A stretch of 64,000 nt of DNA from the NCBI RefSeq assembly GCF_032154225.1, contig NZ_JALDYF010000001.1, positions 434,001 to 498,000 of the forward strand. The letters run 5' to 3'. Source of the stretch: Psychrobacillus sp032154225 (lineage in GTDB: Bacteria; Bacillota; Bacilli; Bacillales_A; Planococcaceae). The position numbers and the translations under genes are program-made. Positions 17,397 to 26,712 of the stretch are shown here, in pieces (position 1 is the stretch's first letter; each line of letters begins with the position of its first letter). The notes below the pieces were generated by a model. The model did no database searches. It was not told where the DNA came from and saw only the letters and a list, made by a program, of their open reading frames with translations.

Positions 17397-17428
17397 ATCA
17401 TAAAGGCCAAAAAATCGGCCTTTATGAT
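17397..17428 (-). terminator. Internal terminator/attenuator between nupN and nupO
   Basis: A 12-bp perfect stem ATCATAAAGGCC / GGCCTTTATGAT with ATTTTAATT after it. Such hairpins after a binding-protein gene usually keep its mRNA more abundant than that of the permease genes. Confidence 0.75.
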
Positions 17429-17441
17429 GTTAGTTAAAAAA

Positions 17442-18527
17442 TTATTCTACTGCTTCTGGAACTACAATCTCACCAGCAGCAATTTTCTTAGAGAATTCTT
17501 CTACTTGGTCTAAAATTTCTTGTGGAATAGCACCGCGAGAGTCTGCTAAAGCAACTCCGCCTTCAGCTAAACCATAAGTAACTGTTTTCCCACCTGGGAA
17601 GTTTCCAGCCATTGCATCTTTCGCAATTGTTTGAACTGCGATGTCTACACGTTTTTGCATAGAAGTAAGTGTGATATTGTGTTCACCAACAGCACCTTCT
17701 TCGTATTGGTCAGAGTCAACTCCGATTACCCAAACGTTTGCTTTAGCGTCTTTTGTTTTACGTTCTTTTGCTTCAGCAAATACTCCGTTACCAGTACCAC
17801 CAGCTGCGTGGAAAATAATATCTACGCCTGAAGAATACATACGGTTAGCAGTTGTTTTACCAAGAGCAGCGTCATCGAATTTACCAGTATATTGAACATC
17901 TACTTTAATGCTTGAATCTACAGCTTTAACGCCTTCTAAGAATCCAGCTTCAAAACGGTTAATAACTGGAATATCCATTCCACCTACGAAACCGATTTGT
18001 TTAGATTCTGACATTAGAGCAGCTGCAACACCAGCAAGGAATGAACCTTCTTGCTCTTTAAACATTACAGAAGCAACGTTTGGCATATCAACAATTCCAT
18101 CGATTACTGCAAGTTGAGCATCTGGTTGTTGTTCAGCAATTGTACTAATTGGTGCTTCCATTAGGAATCCAATACCGTAAACTACATCGAAATCACGACG
18201 TACTAAAGCATTAAGGTTTGTAATATAATCAGCGTCTCCAGTTGATTGAAGGTAATCGTATCCACCGTCTCCTTTTTCAAGGCCGTTTTCTTTACCGAAT
18301 GCTTCAATCCCTTGCCAAGCTAATTGGTTGAAAGATTTGTCATCTACTCCACCAACGTCAGTTACCATAGCAAGAGAGAAATCTACTGCTTCTGTTGCTG
18401 GTTTGTCAGTTCCTTCAGAACCAGTGTCAGGAGTTTTTGTTTCTTCTTCCTTTGTACCACATGCACCAAGGATTGTACCAGCAGCTAGCACAAGTGATAG
18501 CCCTAATCCAAATTTACGCTTTGTCAA
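17442..18527 (-). CDS. nupN: BMP-family nucleoside-binding lipoprotein (NupN type)
   Basis: The product has 361 residues and is a Bmp/PnrA-type substrate-binding lipoprotein. The signal peptide ends in the lipobox LGAC with the lipidated cysteine at residue 23, followed by an acidic linker. Family motifs MVTDVGGVDDKSFNQLAWQG and FHAAGGTGNGVF are present. TTG 18527 is chosen because GGAGG lies eight bases upstream; the longer frame's ATG (18542) is part of the ribosome-binding region itself. It follows the regulator gene ymfC by 47 bp and should be co-transcribed. Confidence 0.93.
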   Translation of the reverse strand: MTKRKFGLGLSLVLAAGTILGACGTKEEETKTPDTGSEGTDKPATEAVDFSLAMVTDVGGVDDKSFNQLAWQGIEAFGKENGLEKGDGGYDYLQSTGDADYITNLNALVRRDFDVVYGIGFLMEAPISTIAEQQPDAQLAVIDGIVDMPNVASVMFKEQEGSFLAGVAAALMSESKQIGFVGGMDIPVINRFEAGFLEGVKAVDSSIKVDVQYTGKFDDAALGKTTANRMYSSGVDIIFHAAGGTGNGVFAEAKERKTKDAKANVWVIGVDSDQYEEGAVGEHNITLTSMQKRVDIAVQTIAKDAMAGNFPGGKTVTYGLAEGGVALADSRGAIPQEILDQVEEFSKKIAAGEIVVPEAVE

Positions 18528-18574
18528 TTTGAAAACCTCCATTTTTTTTCTTATTAGCAGGAATTTAAAACATT

Positions 18575-19303
18575 TTACACCCTTTTCCGGACAACATGAA
18601 AACTGAATTTATCCGCTCGAAAATAATTTTTCGAATACAAAACCACACGATCGTTTTCATCGTAATGGAGTTGTTTTAAAACAAGCAATGACGTTTCCGG
18701 TTCACAGTTCAAAGTTGGAGAAGCAACCTCATGGTAACCTACAGGATCGATAAATGTAATCGCATGCGACACATGAATGTCTCCTGATTCCTCCAACGCC
18801 GTAAAAATAGAACCTTCTTCTCTAACAAGAAAATCATTAGGTAAGTAGTTTTTCGGAACCTTATCGATGCAATATACAACAGGCTCGCCATTTGCAGTAC
18901 GGACTCGTTCCATCGAAATAATTGTTTGTTCTTCGTTACATTGAAAACGTTTAACGTCTTCATCAGTTGGAAGCGATTGCATAGAACTTAAGAAGACAGT
19001 TCCAGGCTCCATACCAGCACTTCGAATCATAGAAGAAATACTAGAAAGTTGTTCAATTCCAGATGTGAAAATAGGTTTGGAATTAACAAATGTTCCGACA
19101 CCATGTCTTCTAACGATGACATTTTCTTCTTCTAATAATCGAAGAGCTTCTCTTAACGTTGCACGACTTACCCCAAGTGATTTAGCTAATTCAAATTCAG
19201 AAGGAAGTTTTTCCTTCTCTTGAAATACACCATTTTCAATGTCTTTTTTTAGACGATCAATCACTTGAAGATATAAATGACGATGGTCTACTTTGATTGT
19301 CAT
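18575..19303 (-). CDS. ymfC: GntR-family regulator with UTRA domain (YmfC)
   Basis: The product has 242 residues. It has an N-terminal winged helix (LPSEFELAKSLGVSRATLRE, about 34-53; then RRHGVGTFV) and a C-terminal UTRA effector domain (about 90-240). It lies directly upstream of the nupNOPQ importer, so it most likely controls that operon and itself. A palindrome ATCAGA-GG-TCTGAT 24 bp before the start is a candidate operator. The effector (a nucleoside or its product) is a guess. Confidence 0.9.
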   Translation of the reverse strand: MTIKVDHRHLYLQVIDRLKKDIENGVFQEKEKLPSEFELAKSLGVSRATLREALRLLEEENVIVRRHGVGTFVNSKPIFTSGIEQLSSISSMIRSAGMEPGTVFLSSMQSLPTDEDVKRFQCNEEQTIISMERVRTANGEPVVYCIDKVPKNYLPNDFLVREEGSIFTALEESGDIHVSHAITFIDPVGYHEVASPTLNCEPETSLLVLKQLHYDENDRVVLYSKNYFRADKFSFHVVRKRV

Positions 19304-19326
19304 AAAAACACCACCATTTTGAAGAG

Positions 19327-19340
19327 ATCAGACCTCTGAT
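19327..19340 (-). promoter_or_regulatory. Candidate GntR operator upstream of ymfC
   Basis: ATCAGAGGTCTGAT, a 6-2-6 inverted repeat, lies between a TATAGT-like -10 (about 19368-19373, weak -35) and the ymfC start. Position and symmetry suit autoregulation. Confidence 0.55.
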
Positions 19341-19457
19341 GTAAAACATTCCTACTAATCAGTCATACTATACCATTTATAATCATTGAAATAAATACTT
19401 TTATCCGTATTTTAAAAAAATAATTCACAAAAACTTCATCAAAATGCAATCATACTG

Positions 19458-21734
19458 TCATATTAAGTCATTATCTAGTGAATGTTTTGACACAAGTACT
19501 TGGCGTGGCTTGCTTCCCTCATAAGGTCCGACAACTCCACTCATTTCTAACTGATCGATAATTCTAGCTGCTCTTGAATAGCCAATTCTAAATCGTCGCT
19601 GCAATAAAGAAACGGATGCCGTTTGCATTTCAGTAATTAATTGTACTGCATCATCATATAACTCATCACGGTCAACTTGCTCAACCGATTCTTCCACATC
19701 TTCTGGAATCATCTCTGCTTGATAATTCGCTTTTTGCTGCTCAATAACGAAGTCAACGATTCGTTCCACTTCTGCATCTGATAAAAACGCTCCCTGAACA
19801 CGAATTGGCTTCGAGGTACCTGCTGGTAAGAAAAGCATATCTCCTCTTCCTAAAAGCTTTTCTGCTCCTCCCATATCTAAAATAGTACGAGAATCGATCG
19901 AAGAAGAAACAGCGAACGCAATTCGCGATGGAATATTTGCTTTAATAATACCAGTTATAACATCTACACTAGGTCTTTGTGTTGCAATGATTAAATGAAT
20001 ACCTGCCGCTCGTGCCATTTGTGCAAGACGTGTAATCGAATCTTCTACATCACTCGATGCAACCATCATTAAATCTGCTAGCTCATCCACAATAACAACT
20101 ATATAAGGTAGCTTCGGATGTTTTTCTTCATTTTCAGTATTCCACTTTTCAATATGCTCGTTATAGCCATCGATATTTCTCGTCCCCGTATGAGAAAACA
20201 ATTCATATCTGCGTTCCATTTCGGAAACCATTTTTTTCAATGCTTGCGATGCTTTTCTCGGGTCCGTTACTACCGGCGCAAGTAAATGAGGAATACCATT
20301 ATATACATTCAACTCTACCATTTTAGGGTCTATCATCATCATTTTCACTTCATGTGGCTTAGAGCGCATCATAATACTAATAATGATACCGTTAATGCAA
20401 ACACTTTTCCCACTACCAGTAGAACCAGCAACAAGCAAATGAGGCATTTTGTTTAACTCGGCAAGCATAGCTTGGCCGGTAACATCTCGCCCAAAACCTA
20501 TTAACAACTTTAAATTAGGCTTATTATTTTCTTCTGACTCCAACACTTCTCGTAAACTAACAATCGCCACTTCTTTATTTGGCACTTCGATACCGACAGC
20601 CGATTTGCCTGGAATCGGAGCTTCTATTCGAATATCTCTTGCCGCAAGCGCTAATGCTAAATCATCATGCAAACTTACAATACGACTTACTTTCACACCG
20701 ATATCCGGGAGCACTTCATACTTTGTTACTGCTGGACCTAAATGCACTTGCGTTACTTTTGCCTTCACTCCAAAACTTAAAAACGTTTGCTCTAATTTCT
20801 TTGCATTTGCTTGTATCGCATTTAACTCTCCACTTTGGTCACTATGAGTAGGCGCATCTAAAAGAGTAATTGCAGGTAATTGATAATCTTCATTTTCCAA
20901 AACTGCAGATTCTATATTGATATCAATTGGCTCTGCTGCTTGTTCAACTGGTTCTTCTCTTCTCGAAATTCGTTCCGTAAATGCCGAAATAATCGGTGCA
21001 GTTACTTGTTCTATTTCTTCCTCTACGACAATTGGTCGTACTTCATGAACCGTAACTGCCTCTTCTTGAGGTGTTTCTTTTTTCGCCCTTCTTGCTTTTC
21101 TTTCAGAAGGTGCAGGTTGCTTTTTGTTTTTTCTATTTTTAATCATTTCCTTCAACTTAGGAGACATTTCTACAAGATATGGTACAAGTGCTTTTCCAGT
21201 TAATAAAACAAGTCCAATAATAAGCAATACCCAGCTTGCCACTTTCGCTCCTGCTGAATCGAACAAAACATGGAACACCGCAAAAAGAACCGCTCCAATT
21301 ATTCCTCCACCAAGTGAACTACTTCTTTCTGCGATGCCACCACTTTCTACTAGTACTCGGTAACTTTCTCGCAGTACCGAATTCGTCACTAGTGCTCCTC
21401 CTCGAAATAATTGCTCGAAAAGTGCTAAATGGCTAAATAATAAAAGACTGCTTAAAACAAGGCCACAGCCTAGTAACAAACGATGATTCCAAGAAGGCAC
21501 CGTTTGCTTGATCATAATAATGAGTGCAAACACGATTAATAAAAATGGAACACCTATATGCCAGTTGCCAAGTAAAAAATAACTAACATATGCAAATGCT
21601 CTACCTACTAGCCCATATTCAAAATAGGAAATAATTGCAACACCGATGATTAATATACCGATAATTTCATACATTAAAGGATGCAACGATGCCTTTTTTG
21701 CCTTACTCGGCTGCTTTTTCTTTCTTCGTACCAA
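19458..21734 (-). CDS. spoIIIE: DNA translocase SpoIIIE/FtsK
   Basis: The product has 758 residues. It has N-terminal membrane helices (about 22-180), a charged linker (190-300), the motor domain with Walker A GSTGSGKS (437-444) and Walker B IVVIVDELADLMM, and a C-terminal gamma winged helix that reads KOPS/SRS sequences (LLQRRFRIGYSRAARIIDQL). In spore formers it pumps the chromosome into the forespore through the closing septum. TTG 21734 is used with TAGGTGA upstream. The position between rnjB and ymfC fits spoIIIE, although vegetative FtsK paralogues look similar. Confidence 0.92.
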   Translation of the reverse strand: MVRRKKKQPSKAKKASLHPLMYEIIGILIIGVAIISYFEYGLVGRAFAYVSYFLLGNWHIGVPFLLIVFALIIMIKQTVPSWNHRLLLGCGLVLSSLLLFSHLALFEQLFRGGALVTNSVLRESYRVLVESGGIAERSSSLGGGIIGAVLFAVFHVLFDSAGAKVASWVLLIIGLVLLTGKALVPYLVEMSPKLKEMIKNRKNKKQPAPSERKARRAKKETPQEEAVTVHEVRPIVVEEEIEQVTAPIISAFTERISRREEPVEQAAEPIDINIESAVLENEDYQLPAITLLDAPTHSDQSGELNAIQANAKKLEQTFLSFGVKAKVTQVHLGPAVTKYEVLPDIGVKVSRIVSLHDDLALALAARDIRIEAPIPGKSAVGIEVPNKEVAIVSLREVLESEENNKPNLKLLIGFGRDVTGQAMLAELNKMPHLLVAGSTGSGKSVCINGIIISIMMRSKPHEVKMMMIDPKMVELNVYNGIPHLLAPVVTDPRKASQALKKMVSEMERRYELFSHTGTRNIDGYNEHIEKWNTENEEKHPKLPYIVVIVDELADLMMVASSDVEDSITRLAQMARAAGIHLIIATQRPSVDVITGIIKANIPSRIAFAVSSSIDSRTILDMGGAEKLLGRGDMLFLPAGTSKPIRVQGAFLSDAEVERIVDFVIEQQKANYQAEMIPEDVEESVEQVDRDELYDDAVQLITEMQTASVSLLQRRFRIGYSRAARIIDQLEMSGVVGPYEGSKPRQVLVSKHSLDNDLI

Positions 21735-21774
21735 TCTATTTCACCTACTTTCGTTTATAAAAAAAGTAATCGTG

Positions 21775-21962
21775 GATATCCGCTACGGCGGACGCTTTTC
21801 GCGGGCATGGCTTCAATCTCCTCGTCACTTCAAAAACATGTGCTCCTGCGGTTACTCGTCGCAAAGACACTGGCCAAATAAAGCTCAGCCAGTATCTTTC
21901 CTGCGGGGCTTACAGCTCACGCTATTCCCGCAGAGGTCGCCGCCTGTGCTCTAATCAACTAG
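21775..21962. repeat. Family B palindromic repeat, copy B2 (forward) with nested module
   Basis: It matches the uninterrupted copy B3 (27911-28040): GCGGACGCTTTTCGCGGG, ATGGCTTCAATCTCCTCGTC, TCCTGCGGGGCTT and ATTCCCGCAGA.GTCGCCGCC are shared. An insert at about 21832-21898 contains the hairpin module (21840-21868) and a CTGGC/GCCAG hairpin. Confidence 0.85.
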
Positions 21963-22159
21963 TATGTATCAATTCATAGTTAAAGTTGGTTATAAATAGG
22001 AGAACGACTACTTCTTTTACTCACTTTCTAAAAAAAGAATTATTTTTTCCAAAAGACTAGACTCGCCATGTACTTCTACAAGTTTTACCAAAAAAATATA
22101 GAAGTAAGCCTTCCGTATAAAACACTAGATTAGAAAGAACAAGATTACATACTTCTAAA
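21963..22159. other. AT-rich segment between inverted B repeats
   Basis: No gene, promoter or stable structure recognised. It is bounded by B2 (forward) and B4 (reverse). Confidence 0.5.
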
Positions 22160-22255
22160 CTAGATGGATGAAGTGAACAGCGGCGACTCCAGCAAGATAA
22201 GCGTTAGTCGAAGACCCCGCGGAAAGCGTCCGCTTGTAACGGAATCCATTCTTTC
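22160..22255. repeat. Family B repeat, short copy B4 (reverse)
   Basis: Read in reverse it has GCGGACGCTTTCCGCGGGGT, CTTCGACTAACGCT and GGAGTCGCCGCTG. The middle segment of the long copies is missing. Confidence 0.75.
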
Positions 22256-22260
22256 TGAAA

Positions 22261-22302
22261 AAAAAAAGGATTTCCCGCTTTTGTTAGCTAGGAAATCCTT
22301 TT
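22261..22302 (-). terminator. Terminator of rnjB
   Basis: AAAAGGATTTCC / GGAAATCCTTTT stem followed by a run of Ts on the minus strand, immediately after the rnjB stop. Confidence 0.93.
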
Positions 22303-22309
22303 GATCATA

Positions 22310-23977
22310 TTAATATTCCATAATAATCGGGATGATCATTGGACGTCGTTTTGTTTTTTGGAATAAATATGAATTTAGCGTATCACGGATTTCTTGTTTA
22401 ATGTTTGTCCATTCAAACGTTTCTTTATTCACATATTTCTCAACAATTGTTGTAACAAGCTTCGCAGACTCATCCATTAACTCCTCAGATTCTCTTACAT
22501 AAACGAAACCTCTTGAAAGAATTTCTGGACCAGATGCGATTTTCTTTTGTGCACGATTTAATGTCACGACAACGATAAATATGCCATCTTGAGAAAGGAG
22601 CTTTCTATCACGAAGTACGATATTTCCAACGTCTCCAACACCAATACCATCGATTAATATGTTACCAGCCTGTACTCGTCCACTCATTCTCATCTTGCCA
22701 CTTTTATATTCGACAATATCCCCTTTATCTGCGATAAAAATCTCAGATTTCGACATACCGACATCTTGTGCAAGCTTCGAGTGAGCGATTAACATACGAT
22801 ACTCCCCTTGAATAGGGATAAAATATTTTGGCTTTGTTAGATTGAGCATCATTTTTAAATCTTCTTGACTACCATGTCCAGAAACATGGACGTTTTTAGC
22901 TGAAGTTAATACTTTTGCTCCAGCTTTTGCAAGTTGGTTCATCGTTTGATACATGCCAACTTCCATACCTGGAGATGGAGTAAACGTGATCAATACAGTA
23001 TCTGTATCTTTAATTTTAATATCTTTATGATGTTTGCGAACCATTTTTTCTAACGCTTCTAATGGCTCACCTTGATTACCTGAAACGATAATAACCAGTT
23101 GCTCATCTCGATACTTCCCAATCTCTTTGATTGGAATAATTGTATCTTCTTGAGCAGTGAAATACCCTAAATCTAAACCGATTTCAAAAATTGTTTCTAA
23201 GCTTTTTCCTGCAATTGCAACCTTCTTACCGGTTTCAGCAGCCTTATCAAGCACTTGTTGAATTCGGATGAAGTTTGACGCATATACCGAGACTAAAATA
23301 CGACCTTTAGCAGCGTGGAATGTTTCTGATAATTGGCTTTCAATTACTGCTTCTGATGTCGTATAGCCTGGTCTTTCAGCTTCAGTTGAATCGGATAAAA
23401 GAATGAATACACCGTCTTCACCAAGTCCAGCCATTTTTGCGATATCTGGTCGATATTTGCCTTTTGCTGACTGATCAAACTTAAATTCTCCCGTGTGCAC
23501 AATTGCACCTTCTGAAGTGTGAAATACAATACCGAGTGAATCTGGAATACTATGTGTCGTGTGGAAAAACGTCACATGCGTACTTTGGAAATTCATACGG
23601 CTTTTATTTGTCACTTCAAAATATTTAACCGCATGCTTTGTCGGTAACGCTTTTAAATGCGTTTTCGCTAAAGCAATCGTTAATTTTGATCCGTAAACAG
23701 GCGCTTGTATTTTTTGCAATAAATACGAAATCGATCCGATTGCATCTTCATGACCATGCGTTAAAAATATTCCTTTTACGCGATCTTTGTTTTCTTCTAG
23801 GTACGTAATATCTGGTATTACGATATCGATACCGAGCATTTCATTTTCCGGGAACATAAGTCCACTATCTACTACAAATATTTCTTCATCTATTTCTACT
23901 ACATACATTGCTTTTCCGATTTCCCCTACTCCACCGAGTGGGATAATTCGAATAAGTTCATTTTTTACTTTTACCAA
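22310..23977 (-). CDS. rnjB: Ribonuclease J2
   Basis: The product has 555 residues, the same length as B. subtilis RNase J2. It is a metallo-beta-lactamase/beta-CASP ribonuclease working with RNase J1 and RNase Y in mRNA turnover. Visible are the metal motif HGHEDAIG (74-81), LLSDSTEAERPG, and the beta-CASP motif VHVSGHGSQEDLKMML. The start is TTG 23977 behind AGGAGG seven bases away; the frame continues to 24010 but only with residues foreign to the family. It has its own promoter. The gene next to dapA and spoIIIE is the rnjB locus in B. subtilis, which separates it from rnjA. Confidence 0.93.
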   Translation of the reverse strand: MVKVKNELIRIIPLGGVGEIGKAMYVVEIDEEIFVVDSGLMFPENEMLGIDIVIPDITYLEENKDRVKGIFLTHGHEDAIGSISYLLQKIQAPVYGSKLTIALAKTHLKALPTKHAVKYFEVTNKSRMNFQSTHVTFFHTTHSIPDSLGIVFHTSEGAIVHTGEFKFDQSAKGKYRPDIAKMAGLGEDGVFILLSDSTEAERPGYTTSEAVIESQLSETFHAAKGRILVSVYASNFIRIQQVLDKAAETGKKVAIAGKSLETIFEIGLDLGYFTAQEDTIIPIKEIGKYRDEQLVIIVSGNQGEPLEALEKMVRKHHKDIKIKDTDTVLITFTPSPGMEVGMYQTMNQLAKAGAKVLTSAKNVHVSGHGSQEDLKMMLNLTKPKYFIPIQGEYRMLIAHSKLAQDVGMSKSEIFIADKGDIVEYKSGKMRMSGRVQAGNILIDGIGVGDVGNIVLRDRKLLSQDGIFIVVVTLNRAQKKIASGPEILSRGFVYVRESEELMDESAKLVTTIVEKYVNKETFEWTNIKQEIRDTLNSYLFQKTKRRPMIIPIIMEY

Positions 23978-24022
23978 AGCTTTTCCTCCTATTATTAACC
24001 CGACCAACATCCACTAATTTTC

Positions 24023-24051
24023 ATTATATCGGAGGTCGTCCATTCACACAA
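24023..24051 (-). promoter_or_regulatory. rnjB promoter
   Basis: Minus strand: -35 TTGTGT (24046-24051), 17-bp spacer, -10 TATAAT (24023-24028), placed right after the dapA terminator. Confidence 0.75.
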
Positions 24052-24053
24052 AT

Positions 24054-24089
24054 AAAAAAAAGCTGAAGCATGAATTCTTCAGCTTTTTT
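24054..24089 (-). terminator. dapA terminator
   Basis: AAGCTGAAG / CTTCAGCTT hairpin flanked by A and T runs, able to work in both directions. Confidence 0.92.
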
Positions 24090-24111
24090 CTTAAATCAAA
24101 TTTACTTTAAA

Positions 24112-24993
24112 CTATTTACTTTTTGAGTATTCATCCCATATTTTATCGAATGTTAATTTTTCTTCCTCCGTCAATTCGACTAATGGAAGTCTGAGTGATC
24201 CTACTTCTACCCCTATTTTAGATAAGGCATATTTTACAACTACAGGATTTGGATGCTCAAATAATCCTTTTATGACCGGCAAAATAGATTGATGAATTTC
24301 AGCAGATTTCGCATGATTTCCTTCTAAAAATGCTTGAACCATTTCTTGCATATCCTGGCCGATCACATGAGACGCAACCGAAATAATGCCTGAGCCACCA
24401 ATTGCAAGTAACGGCAATGTCAAAGAGTCATCTCCACTATAAACATGGAAATTATCATCTGTTCCAGCTAAAATTTTCGTCATTTGATCTAAACTACCAC
24501 TTGCTTCTTTCACTAGTTGGATATTTGGAATCTTACTTAATGCAATAACAGATTCCGGTTCTAAATTGACTACAGAGCGTCCTGGAATATTGTATACGAC
24601 AACTGGTAAAGTAATCGCATTTGCTATTGCTTCAAAGTGAGCAATCATACCTCTTTGATTTGGCTTGTTGTAATAAGGAGTCACAATCATGATTGCGTCT
24701 ACTCCTAGTGCTTCTGCTTCTAAAGAAAGATCAATCGATTCTGCTGTGTTATTACTACCTGTTCCCGCAATAACAGGAACTCTATTATTTACCTTTTCTA
24801 CAACGAACTGAATAAGTGTTAGCTTTTCATCCGTCGTTAATGTTGGAGATTCACCTGTTGTACCACATACAACAAGTGAGTCAGTCCCAGTAGAAAGTAA
24901 GTGTTCAATAAGCTTTTCTGTTGCAATAAAATCAACGGAACCGTCTTCTTTAAACGGTGTAACCATTGCTGTCGAAATATGTCCAATATTCAT
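24112..24993 (-). CDS. dapA: 4-hydroxy-tetrahydrodipicolinate synthase
   Basis: The product has 293 residues. It condenses pyruvate with aspartate semialdehyde, the branch point to lysine, meso-diaminopimelate for peptidoglycan, and spore dipicolinate. It has VVCGTTGESPTLT (pyruvate pocket), catalytic Tyr134 in VYNIPGRS and the Schiff-base Lys162 in QLVKEASG. It follows asd by 14 bp; the aspartokinase gene dapG that lies between them in B. subtilis is missing here. A strong terminator follows. Confidence 0.97.
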   Translation of the reverse strand: MNIGHISTAMVTPFKEDGSVDFIATEKLIEHLLSTGTDSLVVCGTTGESPTLTTDEKLTLIQFVVEKVNNRVPVIAGTGSNNTAESIDLSLEAEALGVDAIMIVTPYYNKPNQRGMIAHFEAIANAITLPVVVYNIPGRSVVNLEPESVIALSKIPNIQLVKEASGSLDQMTKILAGTDDNFHVYSGDDSLTLPLLAIGGSGIISVASHVIGQDMQEMVQAFLEGNHAKSAEIHQSILPVIKGLFEHPNPVVVKYALSKIGVEVGSLRLPLVELTEEEKLTFDKIWDEYSKSK

Positions 24994-25007
24994 CTGTTTA
25001 CACCTCT

Positions 25008-26045
25008 TTATAAAATACCTTCTTCAACTAATGCTTCTGCGATTTGAATCGAATTTAGCGCTGCTCCCTTTAGTAGATTGTCTGATACAATCCACATATG
25101 AAAACCTTTGCTATTAGCAGGATCTTTACGAATTCTGCCAACAAAAACATCGTCTTTATTTTCTGCAAAATATGGCATTGGATATTGCTGCTCTTCTGTA
25201 GCATCTTGAACAGTTACCCCTTGCGCATTTGCAAGCAATTGTTTTAACTCTACCACAGATACATTTTCTTTTTCTACTTCAATATAAACAGATTCGGAAT
25301 GTCCTGTAATAACTGGTACTCGCACGCATGTTGCTGCGATTGCTAGCTCAGGCAACGACATAATTTTTTTCGTTTCATTCATCATTTTATGCTCTTCTAA
25401 TGTATAACCATCTTCACCAAATACATCTATTTGTGGGATAACATTTCCAGCAATCGGATAATGTTTTTCTGCACTTTTTACTGGAAGAATTGCAGGATTT
25501 GGATTATTTTCTTTTATATTTTCACTTTGATTTGTCAGTTCATGAATTGCAGCTGCTCCGGCACCTGATACAGCTTGGTAAGTAGATACAATCACTTTAT
25601 TTAAACCGTATTGTTGTCTAATTGGTTCAAGTGTGCAAACCATTTGAATAGTCGAACAGTTTGGATTAGCAATAATCCCTGTTTGCTCATGCAACGCTTG
25701 CTTATTCACTTCTGGAACAACAAGTGGAATATCTTTATCCATCCGGAAAGCACTTGTATTATCAATAACAATTGCGCCACGACTACTCGCTTCTTTTGCT
25801 AATGCTTTGGAAATAGAGCCCCCCGCTGAGAAAAATGCGATTTGAACTCCTTTAAATGCCTCAGGTGTTGCTTCTTCAATCGTATATGTTAAGCCGTTTA
25901 CTTCGACTTCTTTACCCGCTGAATTTTTTGAAGCTAAAAGTTTTAAATTAGCATAAGGAAAGCTTCTCTCTACTAGTTTTTCGATAATCTTTTGGCCGAC
26001 AGCGCCTGTCGCTCCAACTACCGCTACAATATACCCTTGTGACAT
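25008..26045 (-). CDS. asd: Aspartate-semialdehyde dehydrogenase
   Basis: The product has 345 residues. It reduces aspartyl phosphate to aspartate semialdehyde using NADPH. The nucleotide-binding GATGAVGQK lies at 11-19 and the catalytic cysteine C130 in ANPNCSTIQ. Start ATG 26045 has GGGGAG upstream and gives the usual N-terminus; the frame to 26093 is an over-extension. The 79-bp spacer from dpaB holds a TACAAT-like -10, so asd may have its own vegetative promoter separate from the sporulation genes above it. Confidence 0.96.
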   Translation of the reverse strand: MSQGYIVAVVGATGAVGQKIIEKLVERSFPYANLKLLASKNSAGKEVEVNGLTYTIEEATPEAFKGVQIAFFSAGGSISKALAKEASSRGAIVIDNTSAFRMDKDIPLVVPEVNKQALHEQTGIIANPNCSTIQMVCTLEPIRQQYGLNKVIVSTYQAVSGAGAAAIHELTNQSENIKENNPNPAILPVKSAEKHYPIAGNVIPQIDVFGEDGYTLEEHKMMNETKKIMSLPELAIAATCVRVPVITGHSESVYIEVEKENVSVVELKQLLANAQGVTVQDATEEQQYPMPYFAENKDDVFVGRIRKDPANSKGFHMWIVSDNLLKGAALNSIQIAEALVEEGIL

Positions 26046-26124
26046 TAAAAGCTCCCCTTTCAAAATCAAAACATATTGGCGATATTGTATCATAAATTAC
26101 ATGAAAATACATCATCTATTATAT

Positions 26125-26712
26125 TTATGATGAATAATTTATAAGCAAAGGTTGAAATTGCTTTGCTTGAATGGCATGTTCTACTGTAGGAACTATTTTT
26201 GAAAAGTCTGCAATGAGTGAGTTTGGTTTAGTTTGAGGATTATCTTGACCAAAGGGGATGAAATACACATTTTTTGTCGTTAACAACTTCATAATATTAA
26301 CGCCATTAAGACCGAGTGCATCGTTTGTAGATATGCCAAGAACTACTGGTTTACCATTGCGTAAAGTTGCTTTGGCAGCCATTAATACAGGAGAATCTGT
26401 TTGCGCATTCGCAAATTTACTAATAGAGTTTCCAGTCATTGGAGCAATAATCATACAATCTAAAGGATTCGTTGGACCGAATGGCTCTGCCTCTACAATT
26501 TTCGATACGACTTTGCTTCCACTTGCTTGTTCAATCTTTTCAATCCATTCCTCACCTGTTCCAAATCTCGTAGCAGCTGTTAATACAGAATACGTAATAA
26601 TTGGAACTACTATCGCATTTAAATCTGTAAACTTCTTAATCATAGGAATTACTTCTTCATACGTACAATGGGAAGCAGTAATACCTAATCCTATTCGACG
26701 ACCACTTAACAC
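26125..26712 (-). CDS. dpaB: Dipicolinate synthase subunit B
   Basis: The product has 195 residues. It is a flavoprotein-like subunit (GRRIGLGITASHCTYEEVIP, CMIIAPMTGNSISKFANAQT) of the enzyme that makes dipicolinate in the mother cell for loading into the spore core. The GTG start at 26712 overlaps the dpaA stop, with GGAGGGGG upstream, so the two subunits are translationally coupled. Confidence 0.93.
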   Translation of the reverse strand: MLSGRRIGLGITASHCTYEEVIPMIKKFTDLNAIVVPIITYSVLTAATRFGTGEEWIEKIEQASGSKVVSKIVEAEPFGPTNPLDCMIIAPMTGNSISKFANAQTDSPVLMAAKATLRNGKPVVLGISTNDALGLNGVNIMKLLTTKNVYFIPFGQDNPQTKPNSLIADFSKIVPTVEHAIQAKQFQPLLINYSS

